A DNA stretch of 64,000 bases from CBDDHT01 sp965227905 (GCA_965227905.1 OZ245780.1:5208001-5272000), one strand, 5' to 3'; positions 47,460 to 57,121 are shown, numbered from the stretch's first letter. Numbers and translations are program-made. Notes: generated from the letters alone by a model not told the origin.

Positions 47460-48290
47460 TTAGGCGAGCGACGGTGTCGGAGAGTGGAAGGCGGTGTTCC
47501 CCTTGGTGGGTCCTGAGCCTTGTGCATACAGCACGGCCAGTGGTGGCAATCCGCCCAGAGCTGAATGCGGTCTGACGGTGTTGTAATCGGTGCGCCAGCG
47601 CGATAATGCCCGGCGGGCGGCCCTGAGACTGTCGAACACCTCCTCATTGAGCAACTCGTCACGAAGCCGTCCGTTAAAACTCTCGATGAAGGCATTCTGC
47701 TGTGGTTTGCCCGGCGCGATGTAATGCCAAGCAACGCCGGTCCGGTTCTGCCACTCAAGGATCGCTCGGGACGTCAGCTCGCAGCCATTGTCACTGACGA
47801 TCGTTCGTGGCTTGCCACGGCGGGCTATCAAAGCATCAAGTTCACGCGCAACCCGTGCCCCCGATAGCGATGTGTCCGCTACCAGCGCAAGGCATTCACG
47901 GCTGTAATCGTCAATCACTGCCAGGATGCGGAACCGCCGGCTGGCACCGAACACGTCGGAGAGGAAGTCCAGGCTCCAGCGCATGCTCGGGCCAATGGGG
48001 ATCGGGATCGGCGCCCGGGTTCCCCGCGCGCGCTTGCGCCCACGTCGGCGCGGTACGGCAAGCCGCTCCTCGGCGTAAAGCCGGCGCAGTTTCTTGTGGT
48101 TCATTTTGATCCCTTCGCGTTCCAGCATGAGACCGATGCGGCGATAGCCGAACCGGCGCCGCTCAGCCGCCAGCGCACGCATGCGCGCCCGGATCTGTGG
48201 GTTGTCGGGGACACGCGCCCGACGCACCGTCTTGGGGTCGACACCGACCAGCCGGCAGGCCCGCCGTTGCGAAAGGGCATATCTTGCCAT
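47460..48290 (-). CDS. IS3-family OrfB transposase (copy B)
   Basis: The 276-residue product is the same as that of copy A, with the complete DDE triad. It is intact, so this copy may still move. Confidence 0.93.
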   Translation of the reverse strand: MARYALSQRRACRLVGVDPKTVRRARVPDNPQIRARMRALAAERRRFGYRRIGLMLEREGIKMNHKKLRRLYAEERLAVPRRRGRKRARGTRAPIPIPIGPSMRWSLDFLSDVFGASRRFRILAVIDDYSRECLALVADTSLSGARVARELDALIARRGKPRTIVSDNGCELTSRAILEWQNRTGVAWHYIAPGKPQQNAFIESFNGRLRDELLNEEVFDSLRAARRALSRWRTDYNTVRPHSALGGLPPLAVLYAQGSGPTKGNTAFHSPTPSLA

Positions 48291-48328
48291 CGCATCAAGG
48301 GCCGCCGCGCGTCGCTCAGCAGGTGTCG

Positions 48329-48592
48329 TTAGTTCTTTCCCAGAAGATCTTTCAGCACCACATTGTCCAGCATCGCGTCCGCCAAAAGCCGCTTCAGGCG
48401 GGAATTTTCCGTCTCAAGCGTCTTGAGCTTGCGCGCATCGGACACATCCATGCCGCCGAACTTCGCCTTCCATTTGTAGAACGTCCCCTGGCTCACGCCA
48501 TACTTTCGGCAGACTTCCGCAGTCGCCATCCCGCGCTCCTGCTCGCCAAGGATCGAAATGATCTGTTCTTCGCTGAACCGTGACTTCCTCAT
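48329..48592 (-). CDS. IS3-family OrfA (copy B)
   Basis: The 87-residue product is the same as OrfA of copy A (HTH plus leucine-zipper helix). Confidence 0.93.
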   Translation of the reverse strand: MRKSRFSEEQIISILGEQERGMATAEVCRKYGVSQGTFYKWKAKFGGMDVSDARKLKTLETENSRLKRLLADAMLDNVVLKDLLGKN

Positions 48593-48783
48593 GTCCGTCT
48601 CCTATCGCTGACGGACTCTCCTTTCAAGTGAGGGACCAAACGGGGCTCAGGTCAGCCTGCCTGCCCATCATCGATCCGCCCTCTCAGCCAAATCACAAGG
48701 AAGACGGAATCACGACTGCTCAAAACGTGCAACCCGACTAAATCAACAAAATCTGCCATAAGCAGACGGAAATTAACGTTAAT

Positions 48784-50496
48784 CTAGGCTGCCCGAACCT
48801 GTTCAAGAAACTTCTTGATCTCTTCCTTCGTCAGATCGGATTGCTTCGACAATTCGTCGGCGGCAATTAAGACCTCACCCGAAACTGCGCCGGCATCCTG
48901 CGCGGATCGGTTCACATCGGCGATGCTTGTAGAGACGTCCTGGGTCCGAGACGCTGCCTCAGCGATCGTGCGCGCGACCTCTTGGGTGGTAGCTCCTTGC
49001 TCCTCCATTGCGCTCGCAATGGATGCAGATGTGTCCTCGAGTTTGCGGATCGCACTGCCAATCCTATCGATCGATGCAACCGCCGATTTTGTCTGATCCT
49101 GGACCGCGGCAATGAGATCGGAAATATTCTCGGTGGCCTTGGCTGTCTCATTCGCCAACGCCTTTACCTCAGTGGCCACGACCGCAAACCCTTTGCCAGC
49201 TTCGCCTGCGCGAGCAGATTCGATCGTCGCATTCAGCGCAAGGAGGTTCGTCTGTTCCGCAATGTCGGAAATCATTGCGACGACCTCGCCAATTTTATCG
49301 GAGGTCTCAGAGAGCGTTTCCATTTCCGTTGACGTACTCGACATGTCCTCGACAGCTTGCCGTGAAGCCTGAAGTGCATCGGTAACTTGCTGGTTGATCT
49401 GAGCGATGGAACTGGACATTTGCTCAGTCGCCGACGCGACCGTTTGCACGTTGCTCGATGCCTGTGCCGACGCGCTGGAAACCGCTTCCGCCTGGCTCGT
49501 GACTGCTTCAGATATTCCTGACATCGATCGAGCTGTTTTCGTCAATCCTGAAGACGCCGATGCAACATTTTCAACGATGCTTCCGACATTGGTCTCGAAA
49601 TCAGTCGCCAACGAGTGCAACATATTTCGTCGCTCTTCGGTGACACTCTCTGCCTGTTGCACCTGATCCGCCTCCAGTTTCCGGCGGTCGACTTCGGTTT
49701 GCCTGAATATCTCAAGTGCCGAAGCCATTTTGCCGATCTCATCTTTGCGATTCCGAGCCGGAACATCAGTGTCAATATTGCCGGATGCGATCTCGTGCAT
49801 AGCGCGAGTCATCCCGCTCATTGGCCGACTGATGCTCCGCGCCAGAAACAACGATGATGCGATTATGAGCAAAAGGATCGTTCCGGCGGCGATTCCGAGT
49901 GAACGGATGTTCTTCTTGTACGCAGCATCGAGATCATCGAGATAGACGCCAGTGCCAACAATCCAATTCCATGGCGCAAAACCCCGGACATAGGAGAGTT
50001 TAGGCTGCGGATCATCCTGACCGGGTTTTGGCCACATATAGTCGACGAATCCACCCCCATTTTTTTTCACTACGTTGACGAACTCTACGAATAAGGGCTT
50101 CCCTCGAGGATCTTTGAATGAGGACAGATCTTTGCCATCAAGCGCCGGCTTGATGGGATGCATGAGCATGCGGGGATGCATATCATTGATCCAGAAATAC
50201 TGTTTTCCTTGATAACGCAGATCCGAAATGGCCCTCATCGCATCTCGTTGAGCTTGTTGGTCGGTCAGCGCTCCGGCTTCTGCACGCGCATGATATGCTT
50301 TGATGGTGCTGATTGTTGTTTCAACAAGATGCCTAAGTTCGTTTCGCTTGGCCGCTTCAAGGTCCTTTCGGGCATCACTCGATGCAACAAATCCGAGTGC
50401 TACGATGCCGATCACGGTCAGGCCCACGATCATGTACAGTTTTAGCGATATTCTGATCGATCCGAAACGCTTGAACGTGGAAGAGCCATTTGACAT
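48784..50496 (-). CDS. Methyl-accepting chemotaxis protein with single Cache domain
   Basis: The 570-residue receptor has an N-terminal membrane helix (LYMIVGLTVIGIVALGFVASS), a periplasmic sCache_2 domain (GKQYFWINDMHPRMLMHPIKPALDGKDL to FAPWNWIVGTGVYLDDL, about residues 60-190), a second membrane helix (AAGTILLLIIASSLFLA), HAMP (ARSISRPMSGMTRAM) and a cytoplasmic signalling hairpin with IAEQTNLLALNATIESARAGEAGKGFAVVATEVKALA. sCache_2 domains usually bind small carboxylates such as pyruvate or lactate. No CheR/CheB-binding pentapeptide is at the end. No other che gene is nearby. Confidence 0.95.
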   Translation of the reverse strand: MSNGSSTFKRFGSIRISLKLYMIVGLTVIGIVALGFVASSDARKDLEAAKRNELRHLVETTISTIKAYHARAEAGALTDQQAQRDAMRAISDLRYQGKQYFWINDMHPRMLMHPIKPALDGKDLSSFKDPRGKPLFVEFVNVVKKNGGGFVDYMWPKPGQDDPQPKLSYVRGFAPWNWIVGTGVYLDDLDAAYKKNIRSLGIAAGTILLLIIASSLFLARSISRPMSGMTRAMHEIASGNIDTDVPARNRKDEIGKMASALEIFRQTEVDRRKLEADQVQQAESVTEERRNMLHSLATDFETNVGSIVENVASASSGLTKTARSMSGISEAVTSQAEAVSSASAQASSNVQTVASATEQMSSSIAQINQQVTDALQASRQAVEDMSSTSTEMETLSETSDKIGEVVAMISDIAEQTNLLALNATIESARAGEAGKGFAVVATEVKALANETAKATENISDLIAAVQDQTKSAVASIDRIGSAIRKLEDTSASIASAMEEQGATTQEVARTIAEAASRTQDVSTSIADVNRSAQDAGAVSGEVLIAADELSKQSDLTKEEIKKFLEQVRAA

Positions 50497-50773
50497 TTAG
50501 TTCACCAATGAGTTGTACGAATCCAACCAGTTGATATCTGGTTTTTGGTTAATGGCTGGTTGAGGCAGGTGACATGACCTACGATTCCATCGATTTTGGT
50601 CTCGCCTAGCAGAACGTTAAGAAGTGAGTGTCAAGAAACTTCCCGCGACCGCTTAGGGTCAGACTCGGCCTTCCCAACGCCCGGCCAATGACGGCGGATC
50701 TCTAACGGTTAGCGGCCGTGAATCGACAGAACGACCGTTTAGACCTTAGTGGCGGTCGTGGCCCAACCCATCT
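50497..50773. other. Intergenic, chemoreceptor promoter side
   Basis: TTAATGGCTGGTTGA (about 50550, upstream of the chemoreceptor) is one base from TTAA-N7-TTAA. No gene is seen. Confidence 0.3.
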
Positions 50774-51376
50774 TTAACTACCGTCGAAACGAGATGCCAG
50801 GATACGCGCACGCTCCTCACTTCGCGATTTTCTCAATTTGCGGAGCATCTTTCGGGCCCAGCTGTGCAGCCGCGCAGCCGGTCTGGGTGATACTTGAGGC
50901 AGAGTTAGAGCGACGCCATCGTCAGCATATTCAGTGACGACTTCGGCTTGTGCGCACTGACAATTGGGCTCTTCTGTGCAATATGCGCCGGGCCTTCTTG
51001 TGAGTGATTGATAGTGCAAGTCCCCATCGACCCGGGCTGTGTTTCTCAGCTCTATCTGACTTGCGTAGATTGAGCCGCGCACTTCGCCGGACACGATAAT
51101 CTCGTCGGCGATGACGCTGCCTTCAATCCGCCCTTTAGATCCGATCTCCAGTTCAGCGCAACAAACGTCCCCAATGATTTTGCCGTGGATTTCGACGACG
51201 CCTGCAGCAGAGAGGCCGCCGGTCAAAGTTACCCCTGACGCGACTACGGTTGGGCCCTTTTGTCGTACAGCACTTGTAAGCGCTGATGGGGTCAGCTTCT
51301 GGGGTCGACTGCATTCTGAATCGGACGGCCCGCGACAAGTGCCGTCAGCATCAAAGTCATACCTGTCCGCATACAT
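50774..51376 (-). CDS. Bactofilin, second copy
   Basis: The 200-residue protein has about 40 N-terminal residues, a bactofilin beta-helix (VVASGVTLTGGLSAAGVVEIHGKIIGDVCCAELEIGSKGRIEGSVIADEIIVSGEVRGSIYASQIELRNTARVDGDLHYQSL in several short strands), then a Cys-bearing linker (CTEEPNCQCAQ) and a basic C-terminal helix (RKMLRKLRKSRSEERARIL), which could bind membrane or DNA. It is clearly distinct from the bactofilin at 45229. Ribosome site is weak, so a later start is possible. Confidence 0.9.
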   Translation of the reverse strand: MYADRYDFDADGTCRGPSDSECSRPQKLTPSALTSAVRQKGPTVVASGVTLTGGLSAAGVVEIHGKIIGDVCCAELEIGSKGRIEGSVIADEIIVSGEVRGSIYASQIELRNTARVDGDLHYQSLTRRPGAYCTEEPNCQCAQAEVVTEYADDGVALTLPQVSPRPAARLHSWARKMLRKLRKSRSEERARILASRFDGS

Positions 51377-52312
51377 TGAACAGTACCAACTTAATTGGGT
51401 TGCGGGTCCGCTATCGCAGTTTGAAAAGCGAGACCCTGCACATACTCAGCATCAGACTAACAACTGAGCAGATATCGGCCACATACCGAGAGTTGCATTG
51501 TGGACAACTCTTATAAGAAGACCTGCCGACGGGCTCAGGGCTACTCAAGAATACATACTCGTCCTCCATCAGTAGAAGGAGTAGGACTATGTTCATTGAG
51601 AAATCGTCCCAGCCAAGCTTTCAGCCATGGAATAAGGGCAAATTGATCGGACAGAAGCCACCGCTTCAGCCGAAACACGTCTGGGCCATCCGAACGAAGC
51701 TTCAACTTGATGGCAAGACTCGCGACCTGGCGCTCTTCAATCTGGCTATAGACAGCAAGCTCCGCGGGTGTGATGTCGTTGGCCTGATGGTGGCCGATGT
51801 CGCACCGCATGGATATTCGGTGGATCGGGCTACGGTCCGACAGAGGAAAACCGGACGACCGGTCAAATTCGAGATCACCGAACAGACCCGGCAATCTGTC
51901 GATAACTATCTGTCTCAAGCTGCGCTTGGCCGTGGTGGCTTCCTATTCCCGGGTCGCCATGGAGATAAGTCGCTATCGACAAGGCAATATGCGCGATTGT
52001 TGTCCGATTGGGTCGCCGATATCGGATTAGATCCACTGCTGTTTGGCACACATTCGCTTAGGCGGACCAAGGCAACACTTATCTATCGACGCACGGGCAA
52101 TCTTCGAGCCGTTCAATTGCTTCTGGGTCACAGCAAGGTAGAGAGTACGGTCCGATACCTGGTGACCTGGGCCCCAAGACGCCCTCATTTATTTTGAGAG
52201 TCCAGAGTTTAGATAACTAGTCATCCTGTTGTCGTGAAGTGCTGTTTCCTTTTCTGTTTTCATGGTCGCGGTGTGAGCCTTCCCCTCGGAGCCACCGTCG
52301 CTCGTTCGCCCA

Positions 52313-53143
52313 TTAGGCGAGCGACGGTGTCGGAGAGTGGAAGGCGGTGTTCCCCTTGGTGGGTCCTGAGCCTTGTGCATACAGCACGGCCAGTGGTGGC
52401 AATCCGCCCAGAGCTGAATGCGGTCTGACGGTGTTGTAATCGGTGCGCCAGCGCGATAATGCCCGGCGGGCGGCCCTGAGACTGTCGAACACCTCCTCAT
52501 TGAGCAACTCGTCACGAAGCCGTCCGTTAAAACTCTCGATGAAGGCATTCTGCTGTGGTTTGCCCGGCGCGATGTAATGCCAAGCAACGCCGGTCCGGTT
52601 CTGCCACTCAAGGATCGCTCGGGACGTCAGCTCGCAGCCATTGTCACTGACGATCGTTCGTGGCTTGCCACGGCGGGCTATCAAAGCATCAAGTTCACGC
52701 GCAACCCGTGCCCCCGATAGCGATGTGTCCGCTACCAGCGCAAGGCATTCACGGCTGTAATCGTCAATCACTGCCAGGATGCGGAACCGCCGGCTGGCAC
52801 CGAACACGTCGGAGAGGAAGTCCAGGCTCCAGCGCATGCTCGGGCCAATGGGGATCGGGATCGGCGCCCGGGTTCCCCGCGCGCGCTTGCGCCCACGTCG
52901 GCGCGGTACGGCAAGCCGCTCCTCGGCGTAAAGCCGGCGCAGTTTCTTGTGGTTCATTTTGATCCCTTCGCGTTCCAGCATGAGACCGATGCGGCGATAG
53001 CCGAACCGGCGCCGCTCAGCCGCCAGCGCACGCATGCGCGCCCGGATCTGTGGGTTGTCGGGGACACGCGCCCGACGCACCGTCTTGGGGTCGACACCGA
53101 CCAGCCGGCAGGCCCGCCGTTGCGAAAGGGCATATCTTGCCAT
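52313..53143 (-). CDS. IS3-family OrfB transposase (copy C)
   Basis: The 276-residue product is the same as in copies A and B, with the DDE triad intact. Confidence 0.93.
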   Translation of the reverse strand: MARYALSQRRACRLVGVDPKTVRRARVPDNPQIRARMRALAAERRRFGYRRIGLMLEREGIKMNHKKLRRLYAEERLAVPRRRGRKRARGTRAPIPIPIGPSMRWSLDFLSDVFGASRRFRILAVIDDYSRECLALVADTSLSGARVARELDALIARRGKPRTIVSDNGCELTSRAILEWQNRTGVAWHYIAPGKPQQNAFIESFNGRLRDELLNEEVFDSLRAARRALSRWRTDYNTVRPHSALGGLPPLAVLYAQGSGPTKGNTAFHSPTPSLA

Positions 53144-53181
53144 CGCATCAAGGGCCGCCGCGCGTCGCTCAGCAGGTGTCG

Positions 53182-53445
53182 TTAGTTCTTTCCCAGAAGA
53201 TCTTTCAGCACCACATTGTCCAGCATCGCGTCCGCCAAAAGCCGCTTCAGGCGGGAATTTTCCGTCTCAAGCGTCTTGAGCTTGCGCGCATCGGACACAT
53301 CCATGCCGCCGAACTTCGCCTTCCATTTGTAGAACGTCCCCTGGCTCACGCCATACTTTCGGCAGACTTCCGCAGTCGCCATCCCGCGCTCCTGCTCGCC
53401 AAGGATCGAAATGATCTGTTCTTCGCTGAACCGTGACTTCCTCAT
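53182..53445 (-). CDS. IS3-family OrfA (copy C)
   Basis: The 87-residue HTH/leucine-zipper product is the same as in copies A and B. Confidence 0.93.
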   Translation of the reverse strand: MRKSRFSEEQIISILGEQERGMATAEVCRKYGVSQGTFYKWKAKFGGMDVSDARKLKTLETENSRLKRLLADAMLDNVVLKDLLGKN

Positions 53446-53568
53446 GTCCGTCTCCTATCGCTGACGGACTCTCCTTTCAAGTGAGGGACCAAACGGGGCT
53501 CAGGTCACTGGGGATCGAAGTTGACGACGCGCTCGCTATTGCAGAACAGGTCGACGTCTAAAAACTGG

Positions 53569-53590
53569 GGTGGAGCGGCGACGCTCCACC
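53569..53590 (+). terminator. Hairpin after the split integrase
   Basis: GGTGGAGCG-gcga-CGCTCCACC is a perfect 9-bp stem with a tetraloop just after the integrase stop. Only TT follows, so termination strength is uncertain. Confidence 0.6.
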
Positions 53591-54016
53591 TTCAGCCATC
53601 AGGGCCGAGTTTGACCCTAAGCTGCTGTTCCCTGCATGGTCATTTGCGGTTAGTCCTCTTTCGGTATGAATGTATGACGCCCTGCGAGATGGCACGACTC
53701 TCGAGGTCATCCACAACGCTTTCAAATGGCCAATCGCTTGGTTTAATGCGAAGAAAACTCTCGTTGAATGCAAGATCAGTGTGACGACTGCCAAATCCTT
53801 CCGAACCAACTGAGCAATGACGGCAAAAAGCCGCGAAAAAAGCAACGAATCGCTGACTCATCAGAAAGGCCAATGCGATGGTCATTTCTTACCGAGGTAA
53901 AGAAAAATGTCAGCTTGAAGCGGTTGCTCAATGATCTGTTAAGGATGCCTGCCTACTAAATGGCGCATTGCCTCTATTTTGGGCAGATCGTTGTTGTGCG
54001 TATCCGGGGGGATAAG
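53591..54016 (+). other. Intergenic, upstream of cytochrome c peroxidase
   Basis: No gene with family resemblance is seen in 426 bp. The promoter of the peroxidase-chemoreceptor pair should lie here. Confidence 0.35.
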
Positions 54017-55069
54017 ATGCGTTTGGTGTTGTCTAAGAGACTGTGGTCGGCTTTTCTGGGTAGCGTTGTCATCGTCAGTTGGGGGCTATCCGGGCTGGGA
54101 ACCAGTTCCGCAGCTGAAGAAAAATCAGACGACTTGGCCACCTTGAAGGCCAAATACAAACGTCCCGACACGATACCTTTCCCGAAATACAACCGCTATA
54201 CGCCGGAGAAGGCTGCTCTCGGCAAAATGCTGTATTTCGACCCGCGGGTAAGCAAGGCGCAAAACATGACATGCGCCAGCTGCCACAACCCGTCATTCGG
54301 CTGGGAGGCCCCTGTGGCGCGTGCCATCGGAGCACAAAACACGCCGCTCGGGCGACATGCGCCGACGGTTCTCAATCAGGCTTGGGGGGAGAAGCATTAC
54401 TTCTGGGATGGCCGAGCCTCGACGCTCGAAGAACAGGCCAAGGGTCCGATCCAAGCTGACGTTGAAATGAACATGCCGCTCGACGAGTTGGTCAGCCGAT
54501 TGAAAGGCGTCAAGGACTATGTCTACTGGTTCGATCGGGTGTTTCCGAACGAAGGAATCAACGAGGATACAATTGCCAAGGCCATCGCGACCTATGAGCG
54601 AACGGTGATTGCAACTTATTCGCCCTTCGACCGCTGGCTCGCCGGGGATGAATCGGCGATCTCGCAATCCGCTAAGCGTGGCTTCAAAATTTATAATAAC
54701 GAGGCGCGCTGTGCCGATTGCCACTCGGGTTGGAATTTTACTGACAACAAATTCCACGATATTGGGCTGGCATCGGACGATATCGGGCGTGGCAAATACG
54801 AACCCGAAAACAAGACGGCCAGATATGCCTTCAAGACACCGGGGCTGCGTGACCTCACCCAGCGCATGCCATTCATGCATGACGGGTCCTTGGCGAATCT
54901 TGAAGAGGTCATCGCGCACTATGTGTCTGGCGGTATTTCGAGACCGTCTCTTTCGCCGCTCATGCAACCGCTGTTTCTAAACGAACAGCAGACGGCGGAT
55001 CTGATTGCTTTCCTGAAAACGCTGACGGGCAAGAAAGATATTGTTGCTTTGCCCATCCTTCCGAACTGA
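54017..55069 (+). CDS. Di-heme cytochrome c peroxidase (CcpA/MauG family)
   Basis: The ATG at 54017 has a GGGGGGATA ribosome site and gives 350 residues with a Sec signal (SAFLGSVVIVSWGLSGLGTSSAA). Two heme-binding motifs, CASCH (Cys86, Cys89, His90) and CADCH (Cys232, Cys235, His236), are spaced as in the family. RHAPTVLNQAW, YFWDGRASTLEEQA and MPFMHDGSLANLEEV are conserved landmarks. It would reduce periplasmic H2O2 using cytochrome c electrons, or act as a MauG-type oxidase. A chemoreceptor starts 10 nt after its stop, so they are one operon. Confidence 0.95.
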   Translation: MRLVLSKRLWSAFLGSVVIVSWGLSGLGTSSAAEEKSDDLATLKAKYKRPDTIPFPKYNRYTPEKAALGKMLYFDPRVSKAQNMTCASCHNPSFGWEAPVARAIGAQNTPLGRHAPTVLNQAWGEKHYFWDGRASTLEEQAKGPIQADVEMNMPLDELVSRLKGVKDYVYWFDRVFPNEGINEDTIAKAIATYERTVIATYSPFDRWLAGDESAISQSAKRGFKIYNNEARCADCHSGWNFTDNKFHDIGLASDDIGRGKYEPENKTARYAFKTPGLRDLTQRMPFMHDGSLANLEEVIAHYVSGGISRPSLSPLMQPLFLNEQQTADLIAFLKTLTGKKDIVALPILPN

Positions 55070-55079
55070 GGGCTTTGAC

Positions 55080-56735
55080 ATGTCGATTAGGCAAAAGATC
55101 TTTCTTGGCTTTGCGGCGGTTGTGTTTGTTGGGGTGCTGCAGGGTGTCTATTCAATTTGGAATGTGGGCAATATCTCAAAAATGATGGATGTGGCATTCT
55201 CCAAACCGTTCGCGGCGGTTGAGAATGCACGCGGTGCCTGGAGCGATTTCCGTCACGTCCAGGATCATGTGACAAAGGTCGTTTCCATGACGTCCCCGGT
55301 TGAAACATCGGAATCGCTTCAGACGTTCAATTCGCGATATGCCCGATTTTTCATCAGACTCATAAAGCTGAAGGAAGCGACGCTCTCGGAAGACTCGGGT
55401 GCCCTCCTTGGAAAAATTGAGCGGTCGGCCGGCATTTGGAAAACTCATGCCCTGACGCTTCTGGGTGCCAAGCCTTCCGAATCCATTCCTTCACCCCACC
55501 TGATGCATGAACTGCAGGCCGGAATCGCCAAAGAACTCGACAGACTGGTTGATTTGACCCTTTCGGACGCAGGCACGCTGAAAGCCGATATTGGAAATCA
55601 GATTGGAACGGCGGAGCTGCTTGGGCTCGTCCTTCTCGTCTGCAGTGCATTACTCGGTGCATTGTTGGCTGTTGGTATCGGCCTGCATATTGTCCGCCCG
55701 CTTCAACGTCTGCAAACCACCATGGCCCGGATCGCGGAAGGCGATCTTGAAGCTGAGATCAGTGACGCCGAGCGCAGGGATGAAATAGGTGCCATGGCGG
55801 CGACTCTGTCGATCTTCCGAGAGAATGCCCTGAAGCGGGTGGCGCTTGAAGCAAGCACAAACGAGGATCAGGCAGCTCGCGCCGCTCGCCAGCAGAAAGT
55901 GGACCAGCTCATATCCAATTTCCGTGAGAGCGTAACGATTGGTCTGGAATCGGTGCGCAACAATACGGGACAAATGGAAGAGACGGCGCGCGCGCTGACG
56001 TCGACCGCCGAGCGAACTTCGCAGCAGGCGACGACGGCGGCGCAAGCGTCCGATGAAGCCTCCCAGAACGTCAATGCCGTCACGGCGGCCGCGGAGCAGC
56101 TTGCCAGCTCGGTCGGGGAAATCTCGCGTCAGGTATCGGCAACAACCGACATAGTGCACCAGGCCACAAGCGCGGCAGAGGAGTCTGATACCAAGATCGG
56201 AGGGCTGGCCGAGGCGGCGCAGGCCATTGGCGACGTGCTCTCTCTCATTCGTGACATTGCCGAGCAAACAAACCTGTTGGCCCTGAATGCGACCATCGAG
56301 GCCGCGCGCGCTGGAGAGGCGGGCAAGGGCTTTGCGGTGGTTGCGTCCGAGGTTAAGGAGCTTGCAACCCAGACCGGCAAGGCCACCGAAGATATTGCCG
56401 CACAGATCACGAATATCCAGAGCCAGACTGGGGACGCTGTGACCGGCATTCGGCAAATCGCCGACATCATGAAAGACGTCAATTCAAAGACGGCCGCCAT
56501 CGCCACCGCCGTCGAGCAGCAGGGTGCCTCCACCGAGGAGATCTCGCAGAGTGTCCAACGGGCGGCAAGCGGATCAATCACGGTGTCCGAGAATATCTCC
56601 GGCATGACGAGTGCTGCCAACGAGACTTCGCAATCGGCGGACCAGATGTTCAATGCATCCCATGACGTCACTGCCCAGGCCGAAGATCTGCGAGGGATCA
56701 TCGACCAATTCCTGGACGAGGTCGCGGCCGCCTAG
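55080..56735 (+). CDS. Methyl-accepting chemotaxis protein, co-transcribed with the peroxidase
   Basis: From the ATG at 55080 (GAGGG upstream) the receptor has 551 residues. A membrane helix (IFLGFAAVVFVGVLQGVYSIW) is followed by a helical periplasmic domain of 4HB type (about residues 30-175), a second helix (LLGLVLLVCSALLGALLAVGIGL), HAMP (RPLQRLQTTMARIAEGDLEAEI) and the signalling tip IAEQTNLLALNATIEAARAGEAGKGFAVVASEVKELA. It has no recognisable heme or PAS site. Pairing with a peroxidase hints at sensing peroxide or redox state, possibly through the partner protein; this is inference. Confidence 0.94.
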   Translation: MSIRQKIFLGFAAVVFVGVLQGVYSIWNVGNISKMMDVAFSKPFAAVENARGAWSDFRHVQDHVTKVVSMTSPVETSESLQTFNSRYARFFIRLIKLKEATLSEDSGALLGKIERSAGIWKTHALTLLGAKPSESIPSPHLMHELQAGIAKELDRLVDLTLSDAGTLKADIGNQIGTAELLGLVLLVCSALLGALLAVGIGLHIVRPLQRLQTTMARIAEGDLEAEISDAERRDEIGAMAATLSIFRENALKRVALEASTNEDQAARAARQQKVDQLISNFRESVTIGLESVRNNTGQMEETARALTSTAERTSQQATTAAQASDEASQNVNAVTAAAEQLASSVGEISRQVSATTDIVHQATSAAEESDTKIGGLAEAAQAIGDVLSLIRDIAEQTNLLALNATIEAARAGEAGKGFAVVASEVKELATQTGKATEDIAAQITNIQSQTGDAVTGIRQIADIMKDVNSKTAAIATAVEQQGASTEEISQSVQRAASGSITVSENISGMTSAANETSQSADQMFNASHDVTAQAEDLRGIIDQFLDEVAAA

Positions 56736-57121
56736 CCAGCTCCGACTACTTCCGGAGACTGATCTTGCGGTCTCGCTTCAATGTTGAATGCGGGACCGTC
56801 AGCCACTGACGCGTTTGGCATGGCGATTCATTTGGGGGTCGGGTTCGGACAATGATTGAAAACTGGCATCAGTAATCGTTATTGGCCTTTCCGAATACGG
56901 TCACGCCTTGAGGCGTGAACTCTATATAGAAAGCAAGCTTCCTCGTAATAGTGCGTTCAGCCTGCCCAATTAGTTCAACCGAAGTCACTAACTAATAACG
57001 CACGCCCGGTGCCAGAATTTGTAGCTCTGTTGTGAAAACAGGAGCTGACAATTGCTTTTTACTGCCGCTGGCCGGCTAAGTGGCCGTTGCAATCTTGTAT
57101 GAGTCTCAGGCGACCGCTTCT
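56736..57121. other. Intergenic to left end of IS1182 copy 3
   Basis: I see no gene, clear terminator or repeat in these 386 bp. Confidence 0.35.

Larger units (their letters stand above)
47310..48654 (-). mobile_element. IS3-family element, copy B (1345 bp), inside IS1182 copy 2
   Basis: The ends are TGACCTGGGCCCC at the left and the complement of TGACCTGAGCCCC at the right. The target repeat gcct flanks it (47306-47309 and 48655-48658). Confidence 0.95.
45958..48671 (-). pseudogene. IS1182-family transposase, copy 2, interrupted by IS3
   Basis: The tandem ATG at 48671 begins MMGRQ. After 17 nt the gene is broken by IS3 copy B (47310-48654). Removing the IS and one copy of the 4-bp duplication restores MMGRQAAPERLFYDF in frame. 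The rest, 45958-47309, is open and close to copy 3. A shorter product from the ATG at 47262 would lack the first 30 residues and is probably inactive. Confidence 0.9.
45823..48757 (-). mobile_element. IS1182-type element, copy 2, split by IS3 copy B
   Basis: Terminal repeats gccgattttgttgatttag (from about 45822) and its complement ending near 48757 mark the element. Without the 1345-bp IS3 copy inside, it is about 1.59 kb. It is nearly the same as copy 3 and opposite in direction to copy 1. Confidence 0.9.
52163..53507 (-). mobile_element. IS3-family element, copy C (1345 bp), inside an integrase gene
   Basis: The ends are the same as in copies A and B. The target repeat ctgg flanks it (52159-52162 and 53508-53511). 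Confidence 0.95.
51589..53561 (+). pseudogene. Tyrosine recombinase split near its end by IS3 copy C
   Basis: Joining 51589-52162 to 53512-53561 restores a 207-residue integrase ending STVRYLGIEVDDALAIAEQVDV, the usual end of this short alphaproteobacterial family (start FQPWNKGKLIGQKPP). Catalytic residues are seen in SKLRGCDVV, HSLRRTK and LLGHSKVESTVRY. The break is after the active-site Tyr, so the truncated protein (stop at 52197, with 11 IS-derived residues) keeps all catalytic residues. Confidence 0.9.

Noticed and set aside
53591..54016. Short frames between the split integrase and the cytochrome c peroxidase
   Set aside because: No start with a ribosome site and no protein family resemblance.
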